Source: Graphilbum fragrans | Taxonomy: Eukaryota > Ascomycota > Sordariomycetes > Ophiostomatales > Ophiostomataceae | Direction of reading: 5' to 3' | Length of the DNA: 64,000 bases | Assembly (NCBI GenBank): GCA_001513895.1 | Contig: LLKO01000025.1 | Location: 1-64,000 of the forward strand | Part shown: positions 52,855 through 64,000 of the stretch, one piece after another | How positions within the stretch are numbered: position 1 is the stretch's first letter | Layout of the letters: every line of letters begins with the position of its first letter | Program-made: the position numbers and the translations under genes | The notes under the pieces: model-generated | Told to the model about the DNA's origin: nothing | Databases searched by the model: none | The model's input: only the letters and a program-made list of their open reading frames with translations

Positions 52855-55800
52855 TAGGAGGGGCGACCGACGAGGCGTCATGCCGGCGCTTCTCCTTGTT
52901 CGCCCCAAGTACCATACATGAACGACGACAATAAAATTCTGTTACTATTCCAAGCAGGCTGGCTGTACGGAGTACGAGTACGAGTATTAGGTGTCCCAGA
53001 TCGGCGGATCCGTGTGGGGAGTCACCAACACTCGGGTTCTGTATTTCTTGGCCTTGCCAGGCGGCATCATACTCTGGCCCTTTTTTACTAACACATATGT
53101 ATGCTTGCTCCGTAGTTACATATTTGCTATAGTGGGCGTCGTACCCAGAACGGCGGTGCTGGGGAGACCACTGCAACCTACGCAGTAGTGACGAACAGAA
53201 CCTGGGCGTACTGTAGTAGTACCACTTTTTGCGTGGCCGCTACATACTGCTCATGCGACATCACTGTCCTGCCCCCCATATATCAGTGCTTACAGCTTAT
53301 ACTTGGATACTGCATTCGGTATTGCCGTGAACCCAGGACTCGCTTTCGCAGCACTGGTTGGCGATAGTCGCTCGCTATGAGTATACTTACACTTTCGACT
53401 ACGGCTTACTACTGCGCTTGCAATAGTTTGGGAAAGCGCTGGTATTCCATTACACTGCACACCCCCAAGAGCAACCCCCACGCACATTGCTCCCTACACT
53501 ACACTACTAGCTAAGTGTAAGCGTATGTGTGCATCCCACGGCCCAGGTTTCTGGTTCGGTGCCCCCTCCCTCTCCTCCTCTCTCATGCTTATTCGACGGG
53601 CGAGGTGGCCCCCTTGTCCGGGACAATGTCCTCGCAGTGGCGGTGTTGCTATCTCCTGTTTGTCCATCTACGAAGCACACGCGTTCGCACACAGCTGATA
53701 CGGCAGGGTTCCGGCAGGCTGCAGGAAGACTCGTCCGCGCTTCGGACACGGCGTCGCCCCCCATAAGCGAGGAGAGGAACGGAGGCGAGCGCGAAAACCA
53801 GGGCTCAAATGACCCAACGACTGGAAAAGGAGGTGATGGCTGGCTGTTTCGGTGATCCTTCTGCCTGGCCATATCTAAGCCCATACAGGGGTGGTGAAAA
53901 GGAAGGAGGCGTGAAGATCGCGGCGCTCGCCGTCGTCGGACTAGCAACAGCTCGAGATACACCTCTGACAGAAAAGTGTACGTCGTATGTACGGAGTATG
54001 GGGTGTACGAATACATACACCGATCCCGTCCCGAAGCTGGCACCAAAAGGTATCAGGGGGACACCCTTGGAAGGGGCCATGTTGGGGGCACACATCCCAC
54101 GCAGCCGAGAAAGGCAATGGAGTCCCCCCAACAGCGTGGGATGCTCCAAAAAAGCTAGTTTGATATCAGATCAACGGGGCAGCTGGAAGGGGCAGACCGG
54201 AGAAATTACTCTCGCGCCATAGCTTCAAGTACGAGGTACATACTTCATACTCTATACGTATACATCGTACGGAGTACGTGTATCCATTATGGCTTACAGA
54301 TGGAGAGTAAGTCGAGAGAACAAAAGACGCAAAAGTGGCAACATGCTCTTTATGGTTAACTTCAACATAGTGAGAGCGGCAGTCCAGTTGGACTAGAGGA
54401 CGCAATCGGGAAGGTGTTGGCATCGGAGCTCTTCGGTCGGCCAACACAGAAAAAATGATATCAGCCTGGCTCACTACACCTCCGTCTCATTCTCGTTATT
54501 CCGCTAAATGTGTGGGATGCCGTGTGAATGACCGCAGAGAGGAATCACACACCCAGCTAGTTATGACTAGTAACAAAACCAGACCCCGACAGCATATACG
54601 AGTTGGTGAGCTGCTATCTTGGGCTGAAGGGCACGCTGCGCTACTTTTTCAGTGGCCGAGATAACTGTGATCAGTTGTTCGGCACACCCAGCAACTCGTG
54701 CGAGTATAGCTCGAGAGACCTAAAAGGCATTAGTTGTCTACTTTCTAGGGAGCTACAACAACGCGCGCTGCTGGATCTGGACTCCCTGCAACATATTATT
54801 CCGCTTTAGGCTTCTTTTCGGGGGGGACGCCTGCGCCCTTTGCCAAATCCGGTACCGCCAGCTTTAGGGGACTTGTGCCTTAGTGCTTTTTGGTATGGCG
54901 CCCGTTTTGATAGAAAAACTAAAACTTCTGGGCTTCCCATCATTGTTTTGTTTCTAGCACCCACCAAGGTACGAGAATACGAGTAACATCGAAGTACGGA
55001 GTATAGCACCTGCCCTTGGTCTCATGTCACAGCCAGTTATCTCATGGAGCGGCATCGGTATTCTGGCTTCTGACAGAAACGGCACCTCCGTCCGTTCCGA
55101 GTACGACTACAGGCGCGACTCCATACGAAAACACCGAAGAGGCCCATGGCGAATAAGCAAGCTTCTTTAGCAGCGTGTCCCTTGGTTAATTACTTCACTA
55201 GCCACCACGTTTCGCTCAAGCCTGTATCCACCACCTTCCACCCCTATAAACTACGAAGTACGAAGTGTGTACGGAGTAGCTGTCCTCGGTCTGAGTCACA
55301 AGGGAAAAGAGCCATGCGGGCTGGCGCACAAACCATCCAACCAATCTTCAGCACACCAGTGCCACCCGCTTCTTGTGTGTACGTCGTACTCGTACATACC
55401 TGTGTACTTTGCCGGAGCGAGCCACTGCCATCGATTGGCTTGCCCCCTAGCCAAGCAGACCACTGAAGAGGCTTGCCACACACCGTGCCACAGCTTTGCA
55501 TCAGCTTGGTGCCAGTCCCGTAACAGGGTGTTTTGAGTGGTCCCTGTACGAAGGCATTCCCACACATACGAGTGCATACGAATACAGACTCGTACTCGTA
55601 CAATTACATGCATTTGCCCCTAGAGAGGTAATAGGAGTAACATTTAGGGATGCGACGTTTGTGCTCCCGTGTCCTGTAACGGGGAAAAGAGGAGCCAGGT
55701 TTGAGCGTGGCTCTAGTTCCTTCGTAATAAAGTCATCCTTTCGCTTGTCTCCTCATGGAGCATCTCCAAGTTTTCCTTCTCCGTGGAGGTGATGCCCTGG

Positions 55801-58800
55801 CAACACAATGATGGCGTAGCCAGTCGCATGTGCAAAAGGCTCACTGCCCCCAATGGTCGCATTGGGAAGCCCAACAGATTACATCGCCTCAAAGGATTCG
55901 GCAGCTAGGTACTCCCCGAGCAAAGTGTATATACGAGTACGAGGACGCCGTACACAGCACAGCTTGTGAATTGCCGATATTCTTGCCGATTCACATTTCA
56001 TAATCTGAAATTCTCGTACCGTAGTAACCAGGCGGCTGAACGCGAAGATAGTGACAGGGAACGGGTGATGTCGTGTCAAAGACTTCCTTCGTATTGCGAC
56101 TACAGCTACATACAGTGAAAATCTTCACGCTGGGATACTCGTACAGGCATGCGCGTTGACCGCCATACCTAGAGCATAATAGCGTGCACGCACATACGAC
56201 TACGGCGCGCAAACAATGCCAGGCAGCATTTTAACAAGATTAATCAGTAATTGCAGCATACGACGCCATACCGGGATACCCATGCGTCAGAGTTCGGCTT
56301 CTGTCACCCATTACTACCATACTTTTTCTTGAACCAAATCGCATCGTAGAGCCGCCTGCACTTATTAGATAGCACGGCATTTCCGCTCGTCTAGGCTGTT
56401 TTGTATCCGTTGATGTACTCCGTCCAGGAAGCCGACGGCCGCATGCGTCTCGTACTTGTAAATAGCAAGTGTGTGCGCCTTGAAGAACATCGTCTATTTG
56501 CGCAAAGACTGGCACGCAATTTCCCTGCGTTTTCCTCCCAAGCCTACCTTGGCTACAACGGTAGAACAACAAGCGGCCCAGTGTTTTTCTTTATTTTGAA
56601 ACCGTGGATCAAAACCGATGGCAGCGAGCAATCAAAAGCGGAGGGGAACCACGCCGAGCAGACATGTGGTAAGGTTGTATCGTGTCTCGCCGTTGTGGAT
56701 TTAGCTTCTTTTTCATGATGATGCTAATATAACCAGCCCAAAAAGTTCGTGTTGTCTACGAAGTAGTTGTACACTACACGACATTACGAGAAAAGTTTGC
56801 GGCCCTTGCCAGTCTACGACTAGGCCATGGCGAAGAGGAACGGATACGGAGTAATTGCACATCCATTTTCTGTTGTGCTTCGCTTCTTGGGTACGTGGGT
56901 ACGGAACACTCCGTATGGCGAACTCTTGTTCCAGGACGTACTTTTCCATGTTCCCATTCTGCCCAGTGCATACGAGTACTCCGTAGTTCGTATACAGTTT
57001 TTAAGGGGGTGGACCTCGCCCTCCCATACAAAATTAAAACGCGCGCAGCTTATCCAAGAAGAGAAAAAAAGAGGGCCCGGGCGCGCGGTACGGCTTCTTT
57101 TCTTCCTTCGCCTACAGTGGAAATTTTCTAGAAGCTTGCGGCCCACCCCCTGGTCGCCCTTCCATTCACTTTCCCGATCGCTGAAGAAGCGGAGAGAGGG
57201 TCTGTGGGCTGGGACGCTGTCACTTTGGTAACAGAGGGTGTGCGCGCAGAGGAAATGCGAGATACATGGAGGTACTCTCGGTGAACTTGGGGTACATAAA
57301 GCGCCTTATACTCATAACTACCCATAAGAGACTGCTCCTTACCGGCCTACCGTAAGAAGAGTACACGCTAGTGCTGCTAAACAAGCCCCCTTAAATGATG
57401 ATGAAAAGATCACCGAAAAATAACGGCGCACCGAGGGCGTCTGGCAGACATCAGACGGCTGAGCCATTTTCTGCAGTAAAGGAGGGGGCGTGTGCCCTGG
57501 ATCAAGCTGTAAAGCATCAACACTCTTCCTGGCTGACTTGCCTTTCGGGCAGCACAGCTGACCGGCCAGCTTTCATTTTCGGAGATGCTAATCCTCTGAC
57601 CTCGTGTTGCACTCTATACGAGTACCTGCTGGGGCTTTTTTGGGAAGCAATTGTGCGGAAGCATCCTCAGTCTTTCCCCTTGCTCATCGCAAACAAGTCC
57701 CTCATTCCTCTCAGCCCCCTTTTTTGGGATGCCACGAAAAAGCCGGCTGTCCTACATCCGATGCTAGTAATTTTGCCTGACAATTCACGTGCTGTTATCC
57801 CATTCCTTGCTGTGGCGCATTTACGCTGTCCGGGCTGCGTTCTGCATCGTTTCATGCCCCTCCCATTCCGTCTGTCTGAGGTGAGCCTTGTAGTTGTACG
57901 AGCATGTACGAGTATGTATGCACGAGCGCTCGTATACAAACATGTAGTGGCATATGCAAGTAGCAGCTGCCCATCTTGTCCTACTGCCTATGACGCCACG
58001 CATCGGATCCAAGCCGCCGAATTTCTAGGGCCGTGGGGGAGTACACCGTGGCTGTCTTGTCTTTCGGTGGCTGTCATCCTTCATAGCATTCTGCACACAT
58101 CAGCCATCACAAGCTCATTTGGCGCTGTGGCTTGGACAGAAGGACGGTGAGAGACGGTGACGATGGAAGAAAACAGCCACAGTGGCCTGGTGGAAGTGGG
58201 CCAACGAGAGAATGTGCTGTGCTGTCGAAACCCAAGCCACAACACTTTCTTTACGTTAGGCTTAGACAGACATAAACACAAATGGGTATGTAGCCCAGCA
58301 GTGTACCTTGCCCACTGCCTCGCGCTTGCACCAGGCTCATCGGAAATACTGCACACGCTCGTAACGACGACTTTGCTTAGGCGCATCCTTATTGTGCGTG
58401 TTTGATGCTCCGCAGCCAAGCAGACTTCACCTACTCGTAGACGCCGGCCGCAGCTCCGACGGCGGTGTCAAGGTGCCCGAGACATCCCCCCGTCAGCCCC
58501 GGTGTCTGATGTCACGTAATGATGGATCAGTCGGCTGGCAAGCGGACCTGCCACAGTGCAAGAGACAGGCGTCGGTCGGACAAAGTGAAACAAATATGTA
58601 GGAGTATTCATGGCTGCGCCGACGGGAGTGGCTTGTTTCCTCTGACGGGAAGAGGCGCTCGGAATCGCTTCGCCCCTTCATCTACCCTAGGTCCCGTCAG
58701 CGTGCACAGAGGCATCCGCTTTGCGTCTGCACCAGCTGAGGTGCCACTCAGCCGTGGATGATTGGTGCCTATGGGCTCATCTGGCGTCGCCGGTGCAGCC

Positions 58801-61800
58801 AAACGCAACGTTTGTACGGAGTCGTGAACGAGAACATCCGAGTTGATGGCGAAGCCCTTTTTGGAACTCCCAGGAAAAACGGATACCAAAGCCAGTACGA
58901 GTACTCCGTATGCATGTCGTGCTCAGTGCTACGAAGCACAGTAACTCGCGGAACGGGTGGCCACAGGATGGGCGCGAGATACCTCCGAACCAGGGCGACC
59001 AGGGCGAGGTATTGCATACGGAGCACATTTGACAGCGGCCCACTGGGTTTTCCATGCACCAGGCCACTTAGCAGGGTTCTGCACTAAAAGGGGCGTTCAG
59101 TACCGAAGACGCTCTCCACTGTTCCCCGTTGGCTCTGGTTCCTGCATTAGTGCCGTCCACAGGGGACCTCGTCTGGGACGCGCTGTCTTCATACCGCATT
59201 CCCGCTCACTATGTGGAACTGCGGTGTGCATTGCAAGTACCCGTATCTAGTGTACGAATGAGCTCCATCTGAGGCGGCGTTGACTGGTTGGGAATGCTAC
59301 CCACAGAGCTTCCCCCTAGATTGGGTCATCATCACCAAAACAGGATTAAAGCTTTGCTATTCTTTTATTAGTTCTAGCACCAACCTGCCCTTCTTTGAAA
59401 CAGGGGGAAACAGCCTGGACTCTTCCAGCCTCATTCAATATTGCTATTCGGATGTGAGCTATCAGTCAGTGAGTGGGGGGTATATGCAGGGTATGCAGAT
59501 TATCTTACGACTGCATTTGCCTCTTCACCTTCAGTGCTGTGATAGAGAATAGCATTTGCCAGTCCCCTACAAACAAGAAACATGCTTGACGCAAATAGCC
59601 TAGCCTAACCGCCGCCAGTGATACCGGTAGGCTTCCGCGGAAGAAGACCCCATCCAGGTGGGCGAGGTGTGAGGAGCAAGGGAATCGCTGGCAAGGGGCG
59701 AAAGGTGGCAATCGTGACGAATGTAGCTGCGTACGAGTACGACTCATATTACCATATGCATACGAATGCGCGAAGTATCAAGCAAAAAGGAGGCATCAGA
59801 ACCGTCCTTCATTGGTACTTCGATCGTGTGCCGTATTACAAGTACGTGGTGACACTTCAGCCGCCCGCCCCTCGCTTCACACCCTCCTTTTTTTCTCGTG
59901 TCGGCGTAGCCAATGGCATGAAGGAAGCAGCTATGGAAATCACAGAAGCCGAGCCGTCGCATGCTGTTGTCATCATGTGACGAGTCCGTTGGGCGTGTGC
60001 ATTCGCCAGATTTCATCATGACGTTACGTGTACACATACTTGGGCCTATGTAACTCGTACGCATTCTCCTTTCGAATGACTACAAGAAGTCGTGGCAAGT
60101 AACCATACCATGGCAACATTCACTACAGTGATGATGCAGCCATCGCCGTGGTAAGATGTAACAGAGCTCATATTAGCGCAAAATGTGCAGTTCGTTTCAG
60201 GAGCGTGAACGGAGTGCTCATGGTATGCTGTTTACGAGTAGAGAAAGCAAACAAAACGAACAAAGCGCAGGAGCTCTCAATGCTACGGTATTTGATGCTA
60301 CGCCATGTCATCTCGGTGGCTTCCGATGATAAAGAGTTCCCCCATCAAAAGGAAGCAGAGGATCGGCTCTGCCTGCCGCCTCTTCTCCCACACCGTCATT
60401 CGTATCTTCTGCAGAGTACCACCCCCCCTTTTAGTTCTTTTCACCGTCGTTTTCCTTGGTGTTTGCTCCTTTCTAACTTGCTCCGACTCCTGGGAGGCGG
60501 TGATGCCTAGCAAAAATAAACAAAGAGTAGGACGTCTCCGAGGGATGGGTAAAAAGTGCCAGGCGTAAAACGCAAACCCGTTATCTTTCAAAACAAGCTG
60601 TCAGTCCCAGCTACTTGGTTCGGAATAGCGCGCACGTTCCAGCAAATAGACTGTCTCATTCCTGCTTCCACGAGGATCCAGTCGCCTGGGAGAGCTCCAC
60701 CAGTGCGTTTGCCCACGGCAGTGTGTCTCCATAGCTAGAAGCATACAACGTACACTACGGATTCCATATGCACGCAGTACGAGTACGAAAACTCGCTAGA
60801 GCGTGAGAGAAGCCAAGGAGCCAAATGAAAGGAGTCCAAAAAGGTGCCAGCCACCGCCCAACTGGGTCTTGTGGATCCTCTGGACGCCCCTTTTTGAGCC
60901 CGGGAAGGAATTCTGTCAGTTCTCCCCCTCTAGGGTTAGTTTTTGCTGCTGTGGAGGAACGGCGCCCTGAAGCATGGGGACGAATAGGACACGATATATT
61001 GGGGCCAGATACCAACACAAACATACGTATGTACGGACACCTCCAGTGATCCAACCCTGCGTTCCTGCAGGACAAAAGGAGTGAAGGAAGGGGCGGGAAG
61101 AGGCTCAGCTGTCCCCCTTTTGCCCCCATGCAAATAGCAAGGGAAAGAAAGACACCGACGATGGCGATAGAAAGAAACACGGCGTTACGATTTCCGTCGG
61201 TTCTCGAGATCCAAGAATAGCTTCTGGTGGATATCCTGGGGACCCAAAACAGGCGTCTTCATGCCCCGGAGGAGCATCCCGACAGGTGCTCAGCTGTGTG
61301 GCTCATTTCTAATTCTGATATGCGACCCCTACGAAGCGTCCCGGCAGAGGAGCAGGGTGGTTTACATTTTGTCACCGTCACACATTCGTATTTGGGAGAC
61401 AACCTCGCACATCCCTCCCTTGTTTCTGTCGAATAACAGTATGAACGGCGATACCATGCCCCAACCGATACATCAGTTGGCATTTCTGGGACGGACCGGG
61501 GAAAGCTTCCGTGGCTTCTCAGGGCGACAGTGGAACCTCCTTCTGTCCCCCGGCCCTTTTTTTTTGGTGCGTTCGGCCCTGTTTTCTTACCCCCTTGTGA
61601 GAACACTCATTACCCTTTTCTTAGCCCAGCAACCAAAAAAGCTACACCCCCCGTTGCATCGTTGGGTCGGGCTGGAGTCCATGCTAATTTTCATTCCCAT
61701 CGATCCAAGCAAGCCCCAGCAGCCTGTGATGAGGATGGGCCATGCTAGCGGGCCAAAGGCAGGGAGCGTGTGTCCTCAGACTCGGAACTAGGAGTACGGA

Positions 61801-64000
61801 GTATCCGTATGCGCAACTACATAGTCATACACATGTGAGTGCTTTCTATCCCCTCTGTATTTTGGGCGCCTCGCTTGGGCGACAAAGCCTCCGTTTCCAT
61901 GGTTGTCTATTGACCGAGAGTGCTGCATTTATGAGTACGGATAGCACTAGACCAAATATGGCTCTCTTCGATTGCGTTTCCTCGTTCCGTCCCCAGATGG
62001 TGAGCGAAACAACGGTTCCAACCATCTCGGCGTGCTCCTTGGCTGTCGGCTGCCGCTTCCAGATGTGATTTCTCCCGGACAGACTCAAACAAACACATGC
62101 ACTCCCTCCCCGTGCACTGTGGGCGGACGCTGGAAAAGGTGCTGCCTGCCGGAGACGATGGGGCACGAACTCGTTCCTCGTGGGACGCACGCGACAAGAT
62201 CTGCAACACCAAGGGGGTGGACATGCGTAGCCATAGCTTTGCTGGGACGTTTCTTCGGCAGAGACCATCCTCCAGGATGCAAACCTGCCAACCTGCCCAA
62301 GCGAGTCTAGACTTCAGTGTGCCTCTTGGCCCATTCCCACACAGTTCCTTGTTACTGCGTGCTAGTACAGTTTTGGACCGTCTTCATGACATCTTCTACT
62401 TCTGGAAGTATTTTGTGTGTTGTTGCTGCTTGATTCCCCCCCCCCCCAACTAGCTTCTCTCCTTCCTTGCTTCTATGCTTCCCTGCTTCCGTGCTTCCAA
62501 GCGAACCGTTTGTGGTGACAGCCACCCGGTATGAGGGGACAGCCTTTGTCCATTTCATGCAACTTGTTATTGCCCTACAGCGATGCTCCGTCACGACTCG
62601 TATACTACGGGGTAGTCGTACGCATGATTATGGGTGCTCCGTAGTTCGAGTCAATATGCTCGGTTTGCCTCTCGCCGTCCGAACTGTTCCATCCCGTCTC
62701 GCGTGCCTTTGTCTAGAGTTTAGAGCAGTTTTAATCTGCCAAAAGGCTTTACCCCATGGGCAGCGAAGATGAGCTGTCATATTTGTTCCCGTGCGACCAA
62801 CTCTGGAGACGGCAGCAGGCTGTCCGGACGCCAACCAAAGAACGGCTCCGTAGCATTTTCGCGAGATGATGCAAAGGACGGCCGGGGTAGGTACCATCAA
62901 CCAAAGTGTCGAGTCCGTCAGGCGCGTCAAAGACTTTTCGTCCTCTTCTCCTCTCACGGCACTGTCGCTCATCGGTTCTAAAAACTGGGCAAACTTGTCG
63001 TGCACGGCCGGTTCGTGAGCAGGAACAAATACCGTACAGAAAATACGACATCTGGTCCTCGGTGCTCGTGCTCTTGGGAAGGGGCACTTCGCTTCGTCGC
63101 ATGGTCCAGCGAACGGTCGACAGCTCGCCCCCAAAGCCGTTGAGCAAACCCGCTGTGGGTGACCGCATGAACGCAGCAGAAAAGTTTCCGTGTCCAGCTA
63201 CTCGTAGAACACGCGTCGGCGTATCGTTCATGCCTGTTCCCCACACAAAAGCGCTGGCGATTCTCCCGAGCCCGCCCACCCGCACCCCCTTTACGACCGG
63301 TAGCCATGGTGGCATATCCGTACTCATACAACGACAGAGGGGGCCTCGGTGAGCAGGGAATAATGGTCTCGCTGGGTTCTCTGAGCGTTCGATGAGCACG
63401 CGCTTCGTCACTGTATGGTAGACACTCGGTGTGTACCCTCGTACAAGTCTCTGACAAAATCGCTCAAACAACACGGTCAACGGCCTGTTGATTCACGGTG
63501 CACCAGGAAGACAGGGGAGCAGATGGAGAAAAAGAGGAGAAAAAGACACAGCGCACAGCGAGCCAGGCCTACTTCCTGTGCCGAGTTTTAGGTGCTGTGG
63601 CCCCTATCGACGGTGTAAAGACGTGTGAACGGACCGATAGAGCCGGACATTGAGCCCATTTTGGTTCGCTCCAGGAGAGTGCCACCCTTTTTCATTCTCA
63701 CTTATTCTCGTTCCGCGCCCATGCTATGCGATCAGACAAACATGCTTACAACATGTCTCTCCGGCGACGGAACCGTTTTAGCCTCGGTCGCAAGACGGGC
63801 CGCATGTTTCGACAGGTCCCGTTTGGGGTAGTAGATGGCCTAAATGGGATGCCCTCGACACCTGTTTTGGGCTACAGTCTTGGACGGGCACCGAGAAGAA
63901 GCCTGCCACTGTTCGCAGCCTGGCACTGCATGCACACGTGTTCCGTGGTAAAGAAGCATCACCATTGCTGCTAGATGCCCCATCATATGTACAATAAACG

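Larger units (their letters stand above)
48621..64000. other. Gene desert, part 2, rich in short palindrome-like motifs
   Basis: About 15.4 kb without a recognisable protein gene on either strand. ORFs up to about 250 codons (57395-58150 plus; 62749-63480 minus) have no start context, no domain signal and contain translated copies of the dispersed motifs (for example YEY from tacgagtac). The stretch has ten TACGGAGTA-type sites, many TACGAGTAC-type sites, a (TGTGC)n-like run near 49195-49230, a C12 run at 62436-62447 and a purine-rich block at about 51.4-51.7 kb. Confidence 0.5.

Noticed and set aside
56827..57231. 134-codon plus-strand ORF with good-looking ATGGC start
   Set aside because: Contains translated dispersed motifs and low-complexity basic end; no family resemblance or leader.
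57395..58150. 251-codon plus-strand ORF
   Set aside because: No leader, no recognisable domain, and it translates copies of the dispersed motifs; likely chance.
62749..63480. 243-codon minus-strand ORF
   Set aside because: Arg/Cys-rich random-looking product, no start context, overlapping ORFs of similar quality on the other strand.
63900..64000. Possible telomere-proximal end
   Set aside because: No TTAGGG-type repeats or subtelomeric helicase sequence at the right edge.

Overview
The window is nuclear DNA from a filamentous ascomycete, probably a Sordariomycete (the class is an inference). Genes carry short introns, mostly 50-230 nt, with GT(A/G) donors, CTAAC/CTGAC branch sites and AG acceptors. 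Several genes have C/T-rich leaders. The recognised proteins are typical of Pezizomycotina. All exon junctions given here were worked out by eye, from splice motifs plus reading-frame continuity and protein-family fit.

From 1 to about 37.65 kb the window is gene-dense and holds mostly housekeeping genes. In order they are: SFI1 (spindle pole half-bridge, minus, running off the left edge); a tiny three-exon twin-CX9C mitochondrial protein like NDUFAF8 (plus); HYM1/MO25 (plus); NIT2-type deaminated glutathione amidase (minus); TAF4 of TFIID (minus), head to head with YSH1/CPSF73 (plus); the mitochondrial GTP/GDP carrier GGC1 (plus); a 2165-residue coiled-coil protein of unknown function (plus); a SET-domain protein (plus); the ER-shaping dynamin-like GTPase SEY1 (minus); a fructosamine-3-kinase-like enzyme (minus); a small unknown protein (minus); and the succinyl-CoA ligase beta subunit LSC2 (minus). 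The genes do not form one pathway. Two functional groupings stand out: mitochondrial metabolism (NDUFAF8-like, GGC1, LSC2), and RNA polymerase II initiation and 3'-end formation (TAF4/YSH1) sharing a divergent promoter.

From 37.65 kb to the right edge, about 26 kb, gene density collapses. The only secure gene is an intronless tRNA-Glu(UUC) at 40.36 kb. The rest has no credible long coding sequence. It does hold tRNA-like relics, a possible gene relic at 39.1 kb, and strand-asymmetric purine/pyrimidine blocks. The best coding candidate is a 31-codon ORF at 46.7 kb (minus) with a strong start context and a likely spliced C/T-rich leader. The desert is also sprinkled with two short motifs, TACGGAGTA and TACGAGTAC (either orientation), far above chance and confined to non-coding DNA wherever I checked. 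These motifs, the 31-residue microprotein candidate and the repeat-built 2165-residue protein with twin KEN boxes are the points most worth following up. I saw no CRISPR array, telomere repeat, intact transposon or secondary-metabolite cluster.
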